Shown here: positions 1 to 7,018 of the stretch, one piece after another
Numbering within the stretch: position 1 is the stretch's first letter
How the letters are laid out: every line of letters begins with the position of its first letter
Source of the DNA: Leptospira sp. 96542
GTDB taxonomy: Bacteria; Spirochaetota; Leptospiria; Leptospirales; Leptospiraceae
Direction: 5' to 3'
Length of the DNA: 7,584 nt
Assembly: GCA_029310945.1 (NCBI GenBank)
Contig: JARJFC010000104.1
Span: forward strand, 1-7,584
Made by a program: the position numbers and the translations under genes
The notes under the pieces: generated by a model
The model's input: only the letters and a program-made list of their open reading frames with translations
Databases searched by the model: none
What the model was told of the DNA's origin: nothing

Positions 1-75
1 TTCATCGGCAAGCCGATCTCGCTTCAGAGTGAGGCGTCGATGTGGCAGGGGCAGTATGACATTGTGTTGCTCTGA
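1..75 (+). CDS. Possible 3' end of an unidentified gene
   Basis: Frame 1 is open from the window edge and ends at TGA 73-75, giving 24 residues that start FIGKP and end QYDIVLL. If real, it is the C-terminus of a plus-strand gene that converges on the GT90 gene with only 7 bp between the two stop codons. I do not recognise the family. A stretch this short is weak evidence, and frame 2 is also open across it, so the call rests mainly on the plausible amino-acid composition and tight convergent spacing. Confidence 0.3.
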   Translation, partial: FIGKPISLQSEASMWQGQYDIVLL

Positions 76-82
76 GCGGGGA

Positions 83-1057
83 TCAAAGCGCACCCACAGG
101 GATTTGTCCACTGAGCAGAAAATATTTCTGCAGGACCAGAAGTGAAATCAGGCGTTCACGTCGCCGGTCTCGGAATTGCGCAACGTAGCGGTTGGCATTC
201 TGGACAATGTCCCTTGCCTCCGCGGCATGGGTGCTGTAGTAATCTATTTTTTCTTCCAGATCGGAAAAATCGTCCTTGAGCAAGACGTAATGCACGCCAG
301 CTTGCAAACGTCCTTCCATGAACCAGGTTTCGAACCGAGGTCGCCTCATGAAGGCCAAGGAATTGGACGACATGATCCATTTCAGATTCGTGGCTACATC
401 GTTGCCTTCTAGGGACAAGACGAATTTGTAGCGCAACTGCTCGTCCAATGACATGGACGGACGGACGAAATCCGTGCTCTTGGTGTCGAAAAATGGCTTG
501 TTGACGCCGACATCGCAAAGCGGGTTGTTGAAATAGCGGCGCAGCATGTCCGCGCGATGGTGCCAGCTGTTGGTCGCGCCCCGCCAGACGACCTTGTCCA
601 ATTTCGCTTCAAAAGGCACTGAATCATCCACGAGGTTGAAATGCCGAACCGAATTGAGTTTGAGCAACACGGCGTTGCTATTGTCACCCTCCAGCGGCCT
701 GGCTTTGACGAAGGTGGGATGAGAGGGGGTTTGATCCACGTCGCCAAACTGTCTGTCAAAGATCAAGTCCGAAGGGAAATAACGGGCGACGCTCCGGAAG
801 TCCAGGTAGTAGGCCGATCGGTCAGTAGGGCTCAACTCTTTCAGTGTCGTGGCCTGCGCTGAGGGTGTAAACGCTGCCCCCAGCTTGTTGTAGTAAGTGA
901 CGCGGTTGTCTATCTCAGCTTCAGGTTGCCGTTGGTACTGGGACAGAATTTTTTTTCGCGCAGCTTGCGACAGAAAGTCAGGCGTCAATCCGCTGAGAAT
1001 ATTGCCGACATAGAAGGCAAATTTAGAAGGTTGATTCTTTCGAAAAATATTTTTCAT
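83..1057 (-). CDS. GT90-family glycosyltransferase (LpsA/CAP10 type), LPS core modification
   Basis: This 324-residue cytosolic protein resembles the bacterial 'lipopolysaccharide A protein' group of glycosyltransferase family 90, which transfers a sugar from a nucleotide donor to LPS or related acceptors. Visible family marks are KARPLEGDN (118-126), VVWRGATN (156-163, the WRG core), a donor-site region from LSLEGND through SSNSLAF (214-236), and VHYVLLKDDFSDLEEKI (255-271). There is no signal peptide or membrane segment, and the length is normal for the bacterial members. It is the last gene of the minus-strand operon, 44 bp after the GT2 gene. The start ATG is followed by A/T-rich codons (MKNIFRK) but has no strong Shine-Dalgarno sequence. 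Codons 34-37 lie over an A8 run (949-956). Family assignment is firm. Donor sugar and linkage cannot be read from the sequence. Confidence 0.9.
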   Translation of the reverse strand: MKNIFRKNQPSKFAFYVGNILSGLTPDFLSQAARKKILSQYQRQPEAEIDNRVTYYNKLGAAFTPSAQATTLKELSPTDRSAYYLDFRSVARYFPSDLIFDRQFGDVDQTPSHPTFVKARPLEGDNSNAVLLKLNSVRHFNLVDDSVPFEAKLDKVVWRGATNSWHHRADMLRRYFNNPLCDVGVNKPFFDTKSTDFVRPSMSLDEQLRYKFVLSLEGNDVATNLKWIMSSNSLAFMRRPRFETWFMEGRLQAGVHYVLLKDDFSDLEEKIDYYSTHAAEARDIVQNANRYVAQFRDRRRERLISLLVLQKYFLLSGQIPVGAL

Positions 1058-1101
1058 GAAAAGAGCGGCAGGGACCTGCTAGCCAAAGATGCAACTGTGA
1101 A

Positions 1102-1941
1102 CTATCGGTCCCGACGCCAAATGATTTGCCCATTTTGCGATCGTCCCCACAGAGCCATGCCGTGCTCCTCAATTTCCTGATCGTGCCAATGCCTTTTCAT
1201 GCGCATCAAACGAAATTTGTTCAGCTTTCGTTTTATGAACGATTGTCGGAGTTGACTCAGGTTATAGCTGCGGTTGCCCAAGTCACTCTTTTGCTGTAGT
1301 CCACGCTCTTGCTTCATCGCTGATTGAGTGATGGATCCAAAGTGATGCAACCAAGAGGCGCCGGTGACACCAATTCTCAACCCAGCCTGCTGCGCGTCCT
1401 GGAAAAATATGGCGTCTTCGTAGCCAAGGAGCTTGGGGTTGGCGCGGAAGTAGCCGATTTCCTGCCAAACGCGTCGGTGCACGGCAAGACAGACCGCGTG
1501 CGCCCAGCCGATGCGCATGACATTTCCCATTTTTTCTCGCGCCTTGGTCGCGAAGGCCGGGAAATCGTAGTCCAGTTCGCCTTCAATCATCGCTGGTGAG
1601 ACGATGTCCAGCTTGTGCTGTACGGCTGCATTTATCAGGCCTTCTACCCAGGATTCCCCAACGATCACGTCATTGTTCATGACGATTGTCCATTCAGCCT
1701 GCTGCTCCAGGGCCCCCTGATTCCATGCCACGCCACAACCCAGATTGTTTGCGTTGTGGATGACGCGGCCAAGAGGCAAGCTTTCCAAATAGGGCAGCGT
1801 CGAGTCGCTGGAAGCGTTGTCAACGGCGACCACGCGATGCAAAGGCGTATGGGTTCTTTGCATGCTTTCAATGCACTGACGCGTGTATTCAACTTGGTTG
1901 TAACAGGCGAAGGTGATGGATACGTCAGGATACTCACGCAT
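1102..1941 (-). CDS. GT2-family glycosyltransferase (rhamnosyltransferase-like group)
   Basis: This 279-residue GT-A fold enzyme should use a nucleotide-sugar donor to extend an LPS core or other surface glycan at the inner face of the inner membrane. The N-terminal part has VSITFACYNQ (7-16), DNASSDST (41-48), NNLGCGVAWNQG (65-76) and the metal-site motif NND (89-91, in IVMNNDVIV). That NND form is common in the WbbL/COG1216-like subgroup. The acceptor half has GYEDAIFF (173-180), whose acidic pair includes the likely catalytic base, and WLHHFGS (197-203). The C-terminal 70 residues are basic and may contact the membrane. Its start overlaps the waaL stop by 8 bp (ATGCGTGA), so translational coupling is likely, with an AG-rich stretch inside the waaL end as the SD. 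The GT2 family is clear. The specific sugar is unknown. Confidence 0.9.
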   Translation of the reverse strand: MREYPDVSITFACYNQVEYTRQCIESMQRTHTPLHRVVAVDNASSDSTLPYLESLPLGRVIHNANNLGCGVAWNQGALEQQAEWTIVMNNDVIVGESWVEGLINAAVQHKLDIVSPAMIEGELDYDFPAFATKAREKMGNVMRIGWAHAVCLAVHRRVWQEIGYFRANPKLLGYEDAIFFQDAQQAGLRIGVTGASWLHHFGSITQSAMKQERGLQQKSDLGNRSYNLSQLRQSFIKRKLNKFRLMRMKRHWHDQEIEEHGMALWGRSQNGQIIWRRDR

Positions 1942-3244
1942 GTTCTTTTCTCTGGGCGATGGGCTTGAAATTATCTACCGAAGAAAGCATCACTTGTGCT
2001 GCGAAGGCGCAGATCAGTAAAGGGTAGGTCATGCTTGAAATCTTTGAAACGAAGTTGGCGTTGGTCAAATTAAACAAGAAAGTCACGCTGACCACGAGTA
2101 GCCCACAAGCGGCGTAGAGACGCATATTTTCATTGTCCGCTGCTCGTCTCAGTGCCAGGGTAAAGAAAATCAAAGGCCCAATGATGACGAGCACATAACT
2201 TAGCAAGCCCACGAGCCCACGGGAAACCATCGCCTGCAAAAGATCTGAATGCGCTTGACTATGCACTTCCGCAGCGGGAATTTCCTTGGCTTCCATCATG
2301 CGAAGGTATTCCCTTTTAAAGCCATCGGAGCCGATGCCGGTGAAGGGATGATCTTTGAAGATGCTCCAAGCGGCTTGCCATATCACAATGCGCGTGCCTA
2401 TGGATGTGACGTGATTGTTCTCCCGAAGCTGTGCAATGTCCTGCGCAGCAGAATCCAAGCGAAGATGTCGTTGCACAGTCGTTGAGTTAAAAGAGATTAG
2501 TGCGAATAACGCAATAAATCCCAGTATGAAAAAAACCAATAAACGGTGAAACTTATCTTTGCGAAGCAATAGAAGCATTGGAAACAACGCTCCAAGTGCA
2601 AATAAGGATGAGCGGCTGCCAGATGCCAAACTGGCCCATGCTGCCAGCGTCGCCGTGACCAGCAGACCTATCCGTAGGTATGTGCTGAGAGACGTTGCGA
2701 GCGCACTGATGATCACGATCAACACCGCAATCATCATGCTCCAGTTGCCGAAATAAATGGGGTTCATTCCTTTAGCTCCCCACGCCTGAGCGCGGGGCAG
2801 GGCTTCAACGAAGATGCTGTAACCCGCATGTGCGGCTGCCAGCATCGCTGCAAAAGGCAGGCTCCACAACAGCCAAGAAGGTCGGGGCTTTATGAGCAAA
2901 GATAGAGCAAGAAGGCTCAATGCAAATACAAAGCGCAACTGGAGGTGTGGAAAGTCATCGAACAGCCCTGAAGGTGATATGCCAGCTATCAGCATGGAGC
3001 CGATGGGCCATATCAGAAAAGGCCAAGCGATCCATCTGCTATCGCGGTGGGTGAACAGGTGAATTAGGCTAGTACGAGCGTGGGGAGTTGCCAAGACGGA
3101 AGCGCTTGCCAGCAGTGTCATCAGCGTCGGAATTGATGCTGCCCCTGGTACCAAAAATAGGGTACCTAGGATTGAAAATGAAAAGCCATTCAGGAAAATC
3201 AAACCTAGACCGATGGGTTGTTTCTGCTGAGCTAAATCGGTCAT
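1934..3244 (-). CDS. waaL: WaaL-like O-antigen ligase (Wzy_C superfamily membrane protein)
   Basis: This 436-residue polytopic inner-membrane protein has about 12 hydrophobic segments. The larger hydrophilic loop at about 253-337 is expected to be periplasmic. WaaL joins undecaprenyl-diphosphate-linked O-antigen to lipid A-core on the periplasmic side. The loop contains GTRIVIWQAAWSIF (283-296) and DHPFTGIGSDGF (298-309), typical of the O-antigen ligase/polymerase superfamily. It also has H332-S333, nine residues, then G343-L344, which fits the H[NSQ]X9GL motif described for WaaL proteins. Residues R285 and H332 are candidates for the functional Arg and His. It sits 69 bp after msbA and overlaps the next GT gene, and a GAGAG 8 bases before the ATG supports the start. 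Parts are very AT-rich (21 of 60 bases are G/C at 2521-2580). Wzy polymerase is the main alternative; neighbouring msbA and core transferases favour ligase. Confidence 0.8.
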   Translation of the reverse strand: MTDLAQQKQPIGLGLIFLNGFSFSILGTLFLVPGAASIPTLMTLLASASVLATPHARTSLIHLFTHRDSRWIAWPFLIWPIGSMLIAGISPSGLFDDFPHLQLRFVFALSLLALSLLIKPRPSWLLWSLPFAAMLAAAHAGYSIFVEALPRAQAWGAKGMNPIYFGNWSMMIAVLIVIISALATSLSTYLRIGLLVTATLAAWASLASGSRSSLFALGALFPMLLLLRKDKFHRLLVFFILGFIALFALISFNSTTVQRHLRLDSAAQDIAQLRENNHVTSIGTRIVIWQAAWSIFKDHPFTGIGSDGFKREYLRMMEAKEIPAAEVHSQAHSDLLQAMVSRGLVGLLSYVLVIIGPLIFFTLALRRAADNENMRLYAACGLLVVSVTFLFNLTNANFVSKISSMTYPLLICAFAAQVMLSSVDNFKPIAQRKEHA

Positions 3245-3313
3245 GTCAAAGACTCTCGTGAACGATAAGGAGAAGTCGCGGTCGCAGCTTATTTTTGACA
3301 GATGATTTGCTGC

Positions 3314-5098
3314 TCATTGCTGATAGTCAACTTCGTGTAGCCCCAAACGGTAAAGCTTTGCATAGAGCCCGTTGCGAGCCAGCAATTCATGATGCTTGCC
3401 TGTTTCTGTGATTTTTCCCGCCTCCATGACGATGATGCGATCTGCATGCTGCACAGTGGAGAGGCGATGCGCAATCACGATGCTGGTTCGCCCTTTCATG
3501 AGTCTTTCAAGAGCCTCTTGTACGGCCCGTTCGGATTGGGTGTCCAGAGCGGAAGTGGCTTCATCGAGAATCAGTATGGGGGCATCCTTATAGAGTGCGC
3601 GAGCTATGGCCAAGCGTTGTCGTTGACCACCCGAAAGCTGAGTAGCGTTATGACCAACAATGGTATGAATGCCTGACGGCAGGCCTTCAATCAATGTACC
3701 CAGGTTTGCTGCTTCTAGGCTGCGCATGACACGTGCTTCGTCAGGTGCCTCATCGCCGAGAGCGACGTTCGCTGCGATACTCTCATTCAGCAATACGACA
3801 TGCTGGCTGACGAATGCAAACCGAGAGCGAAGCTGCACTAAATTCCAATCTTGCAAAGCGAGGCCATCCACGTAGATGCGCCCGCTACTGACTTCTATGA
3901 AACGCGGAAGAAGATTGACCAGGGTTGTCTTGCCAGAGCCTGATGCACCAACCAGGGCAATGGTCTCTCCAGCCTGGATGTCGAGATCCAGACCATCAAG
4001 AGCCGGCTGGGATGCTCCGGGATAGCTGACCCTCACTTGCTCGAAGCGAATTCCCGTATTTGGCTGTCGAGCCATATTTTCTGAAGCATGCTTCCCTCCG
4101 GTTTCTATGGGGGTGCTCTCAATCAGGCCGAGTGCCTTCTCTATGGCGGCCAAGCCACTCGTGAGAGGGGCGGCGACACCAGAAAGATGTTTCATCGGCG
4201 CCAGCAGCATCAGCATCGCCGTGATGAAAGAGACGAAGCCGCCCACGGATGCTTCATTTCGCTCGCTCTGCAGCAGAGCGACGGTGATAACAAGTGACAG
4301 CGCCGTGGCGGCAAGCAGTTGTGTTAGCGGTGTCAGTGCTGATGATGCAACGCGAGACTTGAGCTGAAGGCGTTGCAGCGCTTGTCCCAGCTTTTCGAAG
4401 CGTCGAAGCTGACTGTTTCGGGCGCCGTGCAGTCTGATGTCGCGATGGGCCAGCACGTTTTCTTCGACGACATAAGCCAGTTCCTCCGTCGCACCGATGC
4501 TCGCGCGCGTGAGTTGATACAGTCTCCGGGATATTTTCTTCACAACCCAGGAGATCATTGGGAAGAGAACAGCGACAATCAAGGTCAGCTGCCAATTGAC
4601 ATACAGAAGGTATCCCATCAGTGCGATCAAGGTGAGTATGTCACGCACCGTACTCATCAGTGTGGATACCAAGTTCTGAGTCCCCGAGGTAATTTCGTAG
4701 ACGATGGTGTTGGTCAATGCACTGGCGGATTGCTCACTGAACAGAGTCAATCGGGCGTCCAACATGTGTGCAAAGAGGTCACGCCGAAGATGGAAAATTC
4801 CTCTGCTGGTGATCGTCACCAGTGCCAGATCCGCGATATAGCCCGCCAGGCCTCGCAGGCCGAACAACAAAATGACGACGACAGGCACCAGCCATAGATT
4901 GAAGTCCTTGTTCGCCGCGAAGCCATGGTCCAGCAATGGCTTCATCAGTGCTGGCAGCACGGGTTCGCATGCTGCGACGAACAGTGTGCACAGGATCAGC
5001 AGAGTCCACACCCCTTTGCTCTGGCTGAAGTAAGGCCATACGCGATATAGCCGGGAAAAGAATGTGGGCTGGCTGGTGGCTGGTGGATTGGGTTGCAT
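3314..5098 (-). CDS. msbA: MsbA, lipid A-core flippase (ABC exporter half-transporter)
   Basis: This 594-residue protein has a fused membrane and ATPase domain, close to the roughly 580 residues usual for MsbA. As a homodimer it flips lipid A-core across the inner membrane using ATP. Six membrane segments fall at about 29-48, 68-96, 148-167, 168-185, 254-277 and 287-302. The nucleotide-binding domain has A-loop Y359, Walker A GASGSGKTT (384-392), Q-loop Q432, signature LSGGQ (488-492), Walker B ILILDE (508-513), D-loop SALD and switch H544. The segment before the signature reads VGHNATQLSGGQ, with His where many exporters have Glu. It leads the operon with waaL; the common partner lpxK is absent. 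The given start, 5098, begins MQPNPP and has no Shine-Dalgarno sequence. An upstream ATG at 5207 in another frame does, and a 7-bp tandem repeat lies just inside the gene. The function is secure and the exact N-terminus is not. Confidence 0.95.
   Translation of the reverse strand: MQPNPPATSQPTFFSRLYRVWPYFSQSKGVWTLLILCTLFVAACEPVLPALMKPLLDHGFAANKDFNLWLVPVVVILLFGLRGLAGYIADLALVTITSRGIFHLRRDLFAHMLDARLTLFSEQSASALTNTIVYEITSGTQNLVSTLMSTVRDILTLIALMGYLLYVNWQLTLIVAVLFPMISWVVKKISRRLYQLTRASIGATEELAYVVEENVLAHRDIRLHGARNSQLRRFEKLGQALQRLQLKSRVASSALTPLTQLLAATALSLVITVALLQSERNEASVGGFVSFITAMLMLLAPMKHLSGVAAPLTSGLAAIEKALGLIESTPIETGGKHASENMARQPNTGIRFEQVRVSYPGASQPALDGLDLDIQAGETIALVGASGSGKTTLVNLLPRFIEVSSGRIYVDGLALQDWNLVQLRSRFAFVSQHVVLLNESIAANVALGDEAPDEARVMRSLEAANLGTLIEGLPSGIHTIVGHNATQLSGGQRQRLAIARALYKDAPILILDEATSALDTQSERAVQEALERLMKGRTSIVIAHRLSTVQHADRIIVMEAGKITETGKHHELLARNGLYAKLYRLGLHEVDYQQ
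5073..5086. repeat. Tandem 7-bp duplication in the first codons of msbA
   Basis: On the plus strand CTGGTGG occurs twice in a row (5073-5079 and 5080-5086), flanked by further GGCTGG units. On the coding strand this is CCACCAG twice, covering MsbA residues 5-9. Seven is not a multiple of three, so gain or loss of one copy changes which upstream frame reads into msbA. With one copy removed, the frame from the ATG at 5207 joins the MsbA frame without a stop (distance 109 becomes 102). Confidence 0.7.
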
Positions 5099-5207
5099 GT
5101 GGCAGGTGAGAAACGGCGCGCATCGCTGGCGGATCCGCGGCGGCCATCGAGTTTACCTGAGCCCCTTGAGATGCTGGTGGGGGCGCAGTATCATCGCGGG
5201 CCGTCAT
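5099..5207 (-). other. Upstream open frame with good Shine-Dalgarno; candidate lost N-terminal extension of MsbA
   Basis: The minus strand has AGAGAGGTG (5220-5212) six bases before ATG 5207-5205. The frame reads MTARDDTAPPPASQ and so on, rich in Ala, Pro and Ser, and crosses the msbA start out of frame before ending at 4779. It could be chance, a short leader peptide, or the original MsbA N-terminus separated by the 7-bp duplication. The codons are GC-rich at third positions, which fits coding but is weak evidence over 36 codons. The same DNA also holds the plus-strand promoter at 5166-5194. Confidence 0.3.
5166..5194 (+). promoter_or_regulatory. Sigma70-type promoter for the plus-strand glycosyltransferase pair
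   Basis: TTGAGA (5166-5171) and TATCAT (5189-5194) each match five of six consensus bases and are separated by exactly 17 bp. The predicted transcript starts near 5201, leaving a leader of about 20 bases before ATG 5221. It lies in the divergent gap between msbA and the GT2 gene. I found no equally good promoter on the minus strand for msbA. Confidence 0.45.
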
Positions 5208-5220
5208 TGCGCACCTCTCT

Positions 5221-6078
5221 ATGCATTCTTCACAGCCTCTGTCTGTCATCATTTCCACTTACAACCGAAGCGACGCGCTACTGGCTACCTTGAAGGCTTT
5301 TGCGCAACAAACCGATCGGAACTTCGAGGTTGTGGTGGCTGACGATGGTTCACGAGACGAACATCGTCGGGCCGTATTGGATGCCCCGGTGTCGAAGGAT
5401 CTGGGTTTGACGCACGTCTGGCATCCAGACGTTGGTTTCACGGTCGCCAAGGCGCGCAATCGTGGGGTGGCTGCCTCGAAGTATGACTATTTGGTGTTCG
5501 TGGACGGGGACTGCCTTCCTGAGGTGGACTTCATTGCCCAGCATAAGAAGTTGGCGCAAGTCGGCTGCATGGTCAATGGAAGTCGCGTGCTTTTATCGCC
5601 TGGATTGACTCAACGCGTGGTTGATGGGATTGAGCAAGCCTGGGGGCGCAGTGCGTGGTACTGGGTGTCCCGTCGTCTGCGTGGCGAATGCAACAAGCTG
5701 ACACACCTCCTGCGCTTGTCAGACGGTCCGCGTCGCCTGGAACGAGGGTTTCGCTGGAAGGGTATACGTGGATGCAATATGGGCGTTTGGCGTGCCGACT
5801 ATGAGCGCGTCGATGGGTACGATGAGTCATTCACGGGATGGGGGCATGAGGACGCGGATGTGGTGCTGCGCCTCCATCACGCGGGCATCGCCAGGAAGAA
5901 TGGCTTTTGCGCCACAGAAGTATTTCATCTCTGGCACAAGGAAGCCGCCCGTGGGCAGGAATCAGTTAACGCGCAAGTTGTGCGTGATCGCATCCTCAGC
6001 GGGCAGGTACGCGCTACCGCTGGTTATTCTCAGGTACGCCATCCAGATGACCTTGTCATCACCCGGCTCGGATCTTGA
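5221..6078 (+). CDS. GT2-family glycosyltransferase with GT7-like C-terminal region
   Basis: This 285-residue cytosolic GT-A glycosyltransferase is probably a core or surface-glycan transferase. The N-terminal half has LSVIISTYNR (7-16), VVVADDGSRDE (37-47) and the metal-binding DXD as VFVDGDCLP (92-100). The C-terminal half has GIRGCNMGVWRADYERVDGY (181-200) and FTGWGHEDADVVLRL (204-218). That pattern matches the galactosyltransferase C-terminal (Glyco_transf_7C) region, in which the ED pair supplies the likely catalytic acid residue. There is no signal peptide or membrane helix. The ATG is the first in frame and is preceded by CACCTCTCT, which is not a Shine-Dalgarno; with a promoter-predicted leader of about 20 bases, initiation may be weak or SD-independent. 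A 21-bp gap separates it from the next GT gene, implying co-transcription. Family is secure and sugar specificity is open. Confidence 0.9.
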   Translation: MHSSQPLSVIISTYNRSDALLATLKAFAQQTDRNFEVVVADDGSRDEHRRAVLDAPVSKDLGLTHVWHPDVGFTVAKARNRGVAASKYDYLVFVDGDCLPEVDFIAQHKKLAQVGCMVNGSRVLLSPGLTQRVVDGIEQAWGRSAWYWVSRRLRGECNKLTHLLRLSDGPRRLERGFRWKGIRGCNMGVWRADYERVDGYDESFTGWGHEDADVVLRLHHAGIARKNGFCATEVFHLWHKEAARGQESVNAQVVRDRILSGQVRATAGYSQVRHPDDLVITRLGS

Positions 6079-6099
6079 GGCACGAGAGGCATTGCATTC

Positions 6100-6912
6100 A
6101 TGAGTCGTCTGTCTGTCATCATCATCACGAAGAACGAAGCGGCCAATATTGAAGATTGCCTCCGTTCAGTCGCATTTGCCGATGAAGTCATCGTGCTGGA
6201 TTCCGGCAGCAGCGATGGCACCGTGGAGATTGCGAGGAAACTGGGAGCAATAGTTAAAGTCAGCGATTGGTCCGGATTCGGTCCGCAGAAAAACAAGGCC
6301 TTGGCCTTAGCCACCGGCGACTGGGTCTTGTCTCTCGATGCCGATGAGAGAATATCGCCTCAGCTACAAGCGGAGATTCAAACCGTCGTGAAAAACGACG
6401 GTACCGGTAAAGACGCTTGGGAAATCCCGCGCCTGACTCAGTTCTGCGGACAATGGATTCATCACAGCGGGTGGACTCCTGATTATGTGCTGCGACTTTT
6501 TCGCAGAGGTTCAGCTCAATTCTCTTCCGATTTACTTCACGAGCGGGTCGTTATGGCAGATGGCGGCAATTCAGGCCGTAAAGTAAGTGTCGCGCGTCTT
6601 AAATCGCAATTGCTGCATTTCAGCTTTCCTACTCCTGCTCATCATTGGCGCAAGGTTGAGCAATACAGTTTGTTATGGGCGCAACAGCGCCATGCTGCAG
6701 GAAAGCGAACCAGCATGTGGCGGGCAGCAGGCGCTGCCTTTGTGACGTTCATTCGAAGTTATTTTTTTCGACTTGGCGTCTTGGATGGCGCGATGGGGTT
6801 CGCGCTATGCGTGGCGCAAGCACAAGGTGCGTTTGCCAAGTACTTCACGCTCTACTACTTGAACAAAACAGCTGCGGCCAGTCACTCAGTTCGAACCCCG
6901 CGCCCTGAGTGA
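6100..6912 (+). CDS. WaaE/KdtX-type LPS core glycosyltransferase (GT2)
   Basis: This 270-residue protein belongs to the WaaE/KdtX group of GT2 enzymes. In Klebsiella and Serratia, WaaE adds beta-1,4-glucose to the first inner-core heptose. Marks are SVIIITKNEAANIEDCLRSV (5-24), VLDSGSSDGT (32-41), QKNKALALATGDWVLSLDAD (63-82, with the DADE metal site at 80-83), LLHERV (145-150) and a hydrophobic C-terminal stretch at 211-256. That stretch includes DGAMGFALCVAQAQGAFAKY (229-248) and is typical of this family and probably membrane-associated. The start has GAGAGG at 6084-6089, ten bases upstream, slightly long spacing. It follows the other GT gene by 21 bp. Codons at YFF (221-223) form a T7 run (6762-6768). 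The family is clear. Glucose and position are inferred from relatives, so no gene symbol is assigned. Confidence 0.87.
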   Translation: MSRLSVIIITKNEAANIEDCLRSVAFADEVIVLDSGSSDGTVEIARKLGAIVKVSDWSGFGPQKNKALALATGDWVLSLDADERISPQLQAEIQTVVKNDGTGKDAWEIPRLTQFCGQWIHHSGWTPDYVLRLFRRGSAQFSSDLLHERVVMADGGNSGRKVSVARLKSQLLHFSFPTPAHHWRKVEQYSLLWAQQRHAAGKRTSMWRAAGAAFVTFIRSYFFRLGVLDGAMGFALCVAQAQGAFAKYFTLYYLNKTAAASHSVRTPRPE

Positions 6913-6931
6913 TGTCTTAAGGCGCGGTTCG
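6892..6931 (+). terminator. Possible intrinsic terminator at the end of the glycosyltransferase pair
   Basis: The arms CGAACC-CC-GCGCC (6892-6904) and GGCGCGGTTCG (6921-6931) pair over 11 bp with a two-base bulge, around a 16-base loop that contains the TGA stop (6910-6912). A short TTTT follows at 6938-6941, after a G-rich spacer. The stem is strong, but the U-tract is short and displaced, so termination efficiency is uncertain. Confidence 0.4.
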
Positions 6932-7018
6932 CAGGGGTTTTGGGCCTGGACTCCGGGTTCGGCGGTATAGTCTTGGCCATATTTTGAAGGCTATTGACCA
7001 AATCCCTGGCTTGGATCC

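Noticed and set aside
4..17. Inverted repeat ATCGGC-AA-GCCGAT near the window edge
   Set aside because: The two-base loop is too tight for a good hairpin and there is no T-run. It could serve the minus-strand operon only weakly.
1042..1055. Perfect 14-bp A/T palindrome at the start of the GT90 gene
   Set aside because: It is explained by the codons for K-N-I-F after the start. It is A/T only in the core with no loop, so there is no reason to call it an operator.
3147..3167. Two GGTACC sites around an A-rich spacer, able to form a short hairpin
   Set aside because: It lies inside the first membrane segment codons of waaL and lacks a terminator or regulatory context.
4373..4897. 174-codon plus-strand open frame inside msbA
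   Set aside because: Antisense shadow of a well-supported ABC transporter; its translation is rich in Gln and His and shows no family pattern.
4779..5258. Long minus-strand open frame overlapping the msbA start
   Set aside because: Beyond the first 50 or so residues it is an out-of-frame shadow of the clearly real MsbA sequence. Only its segment upstream of msbA is discussed, as a possible lost N-terminus.
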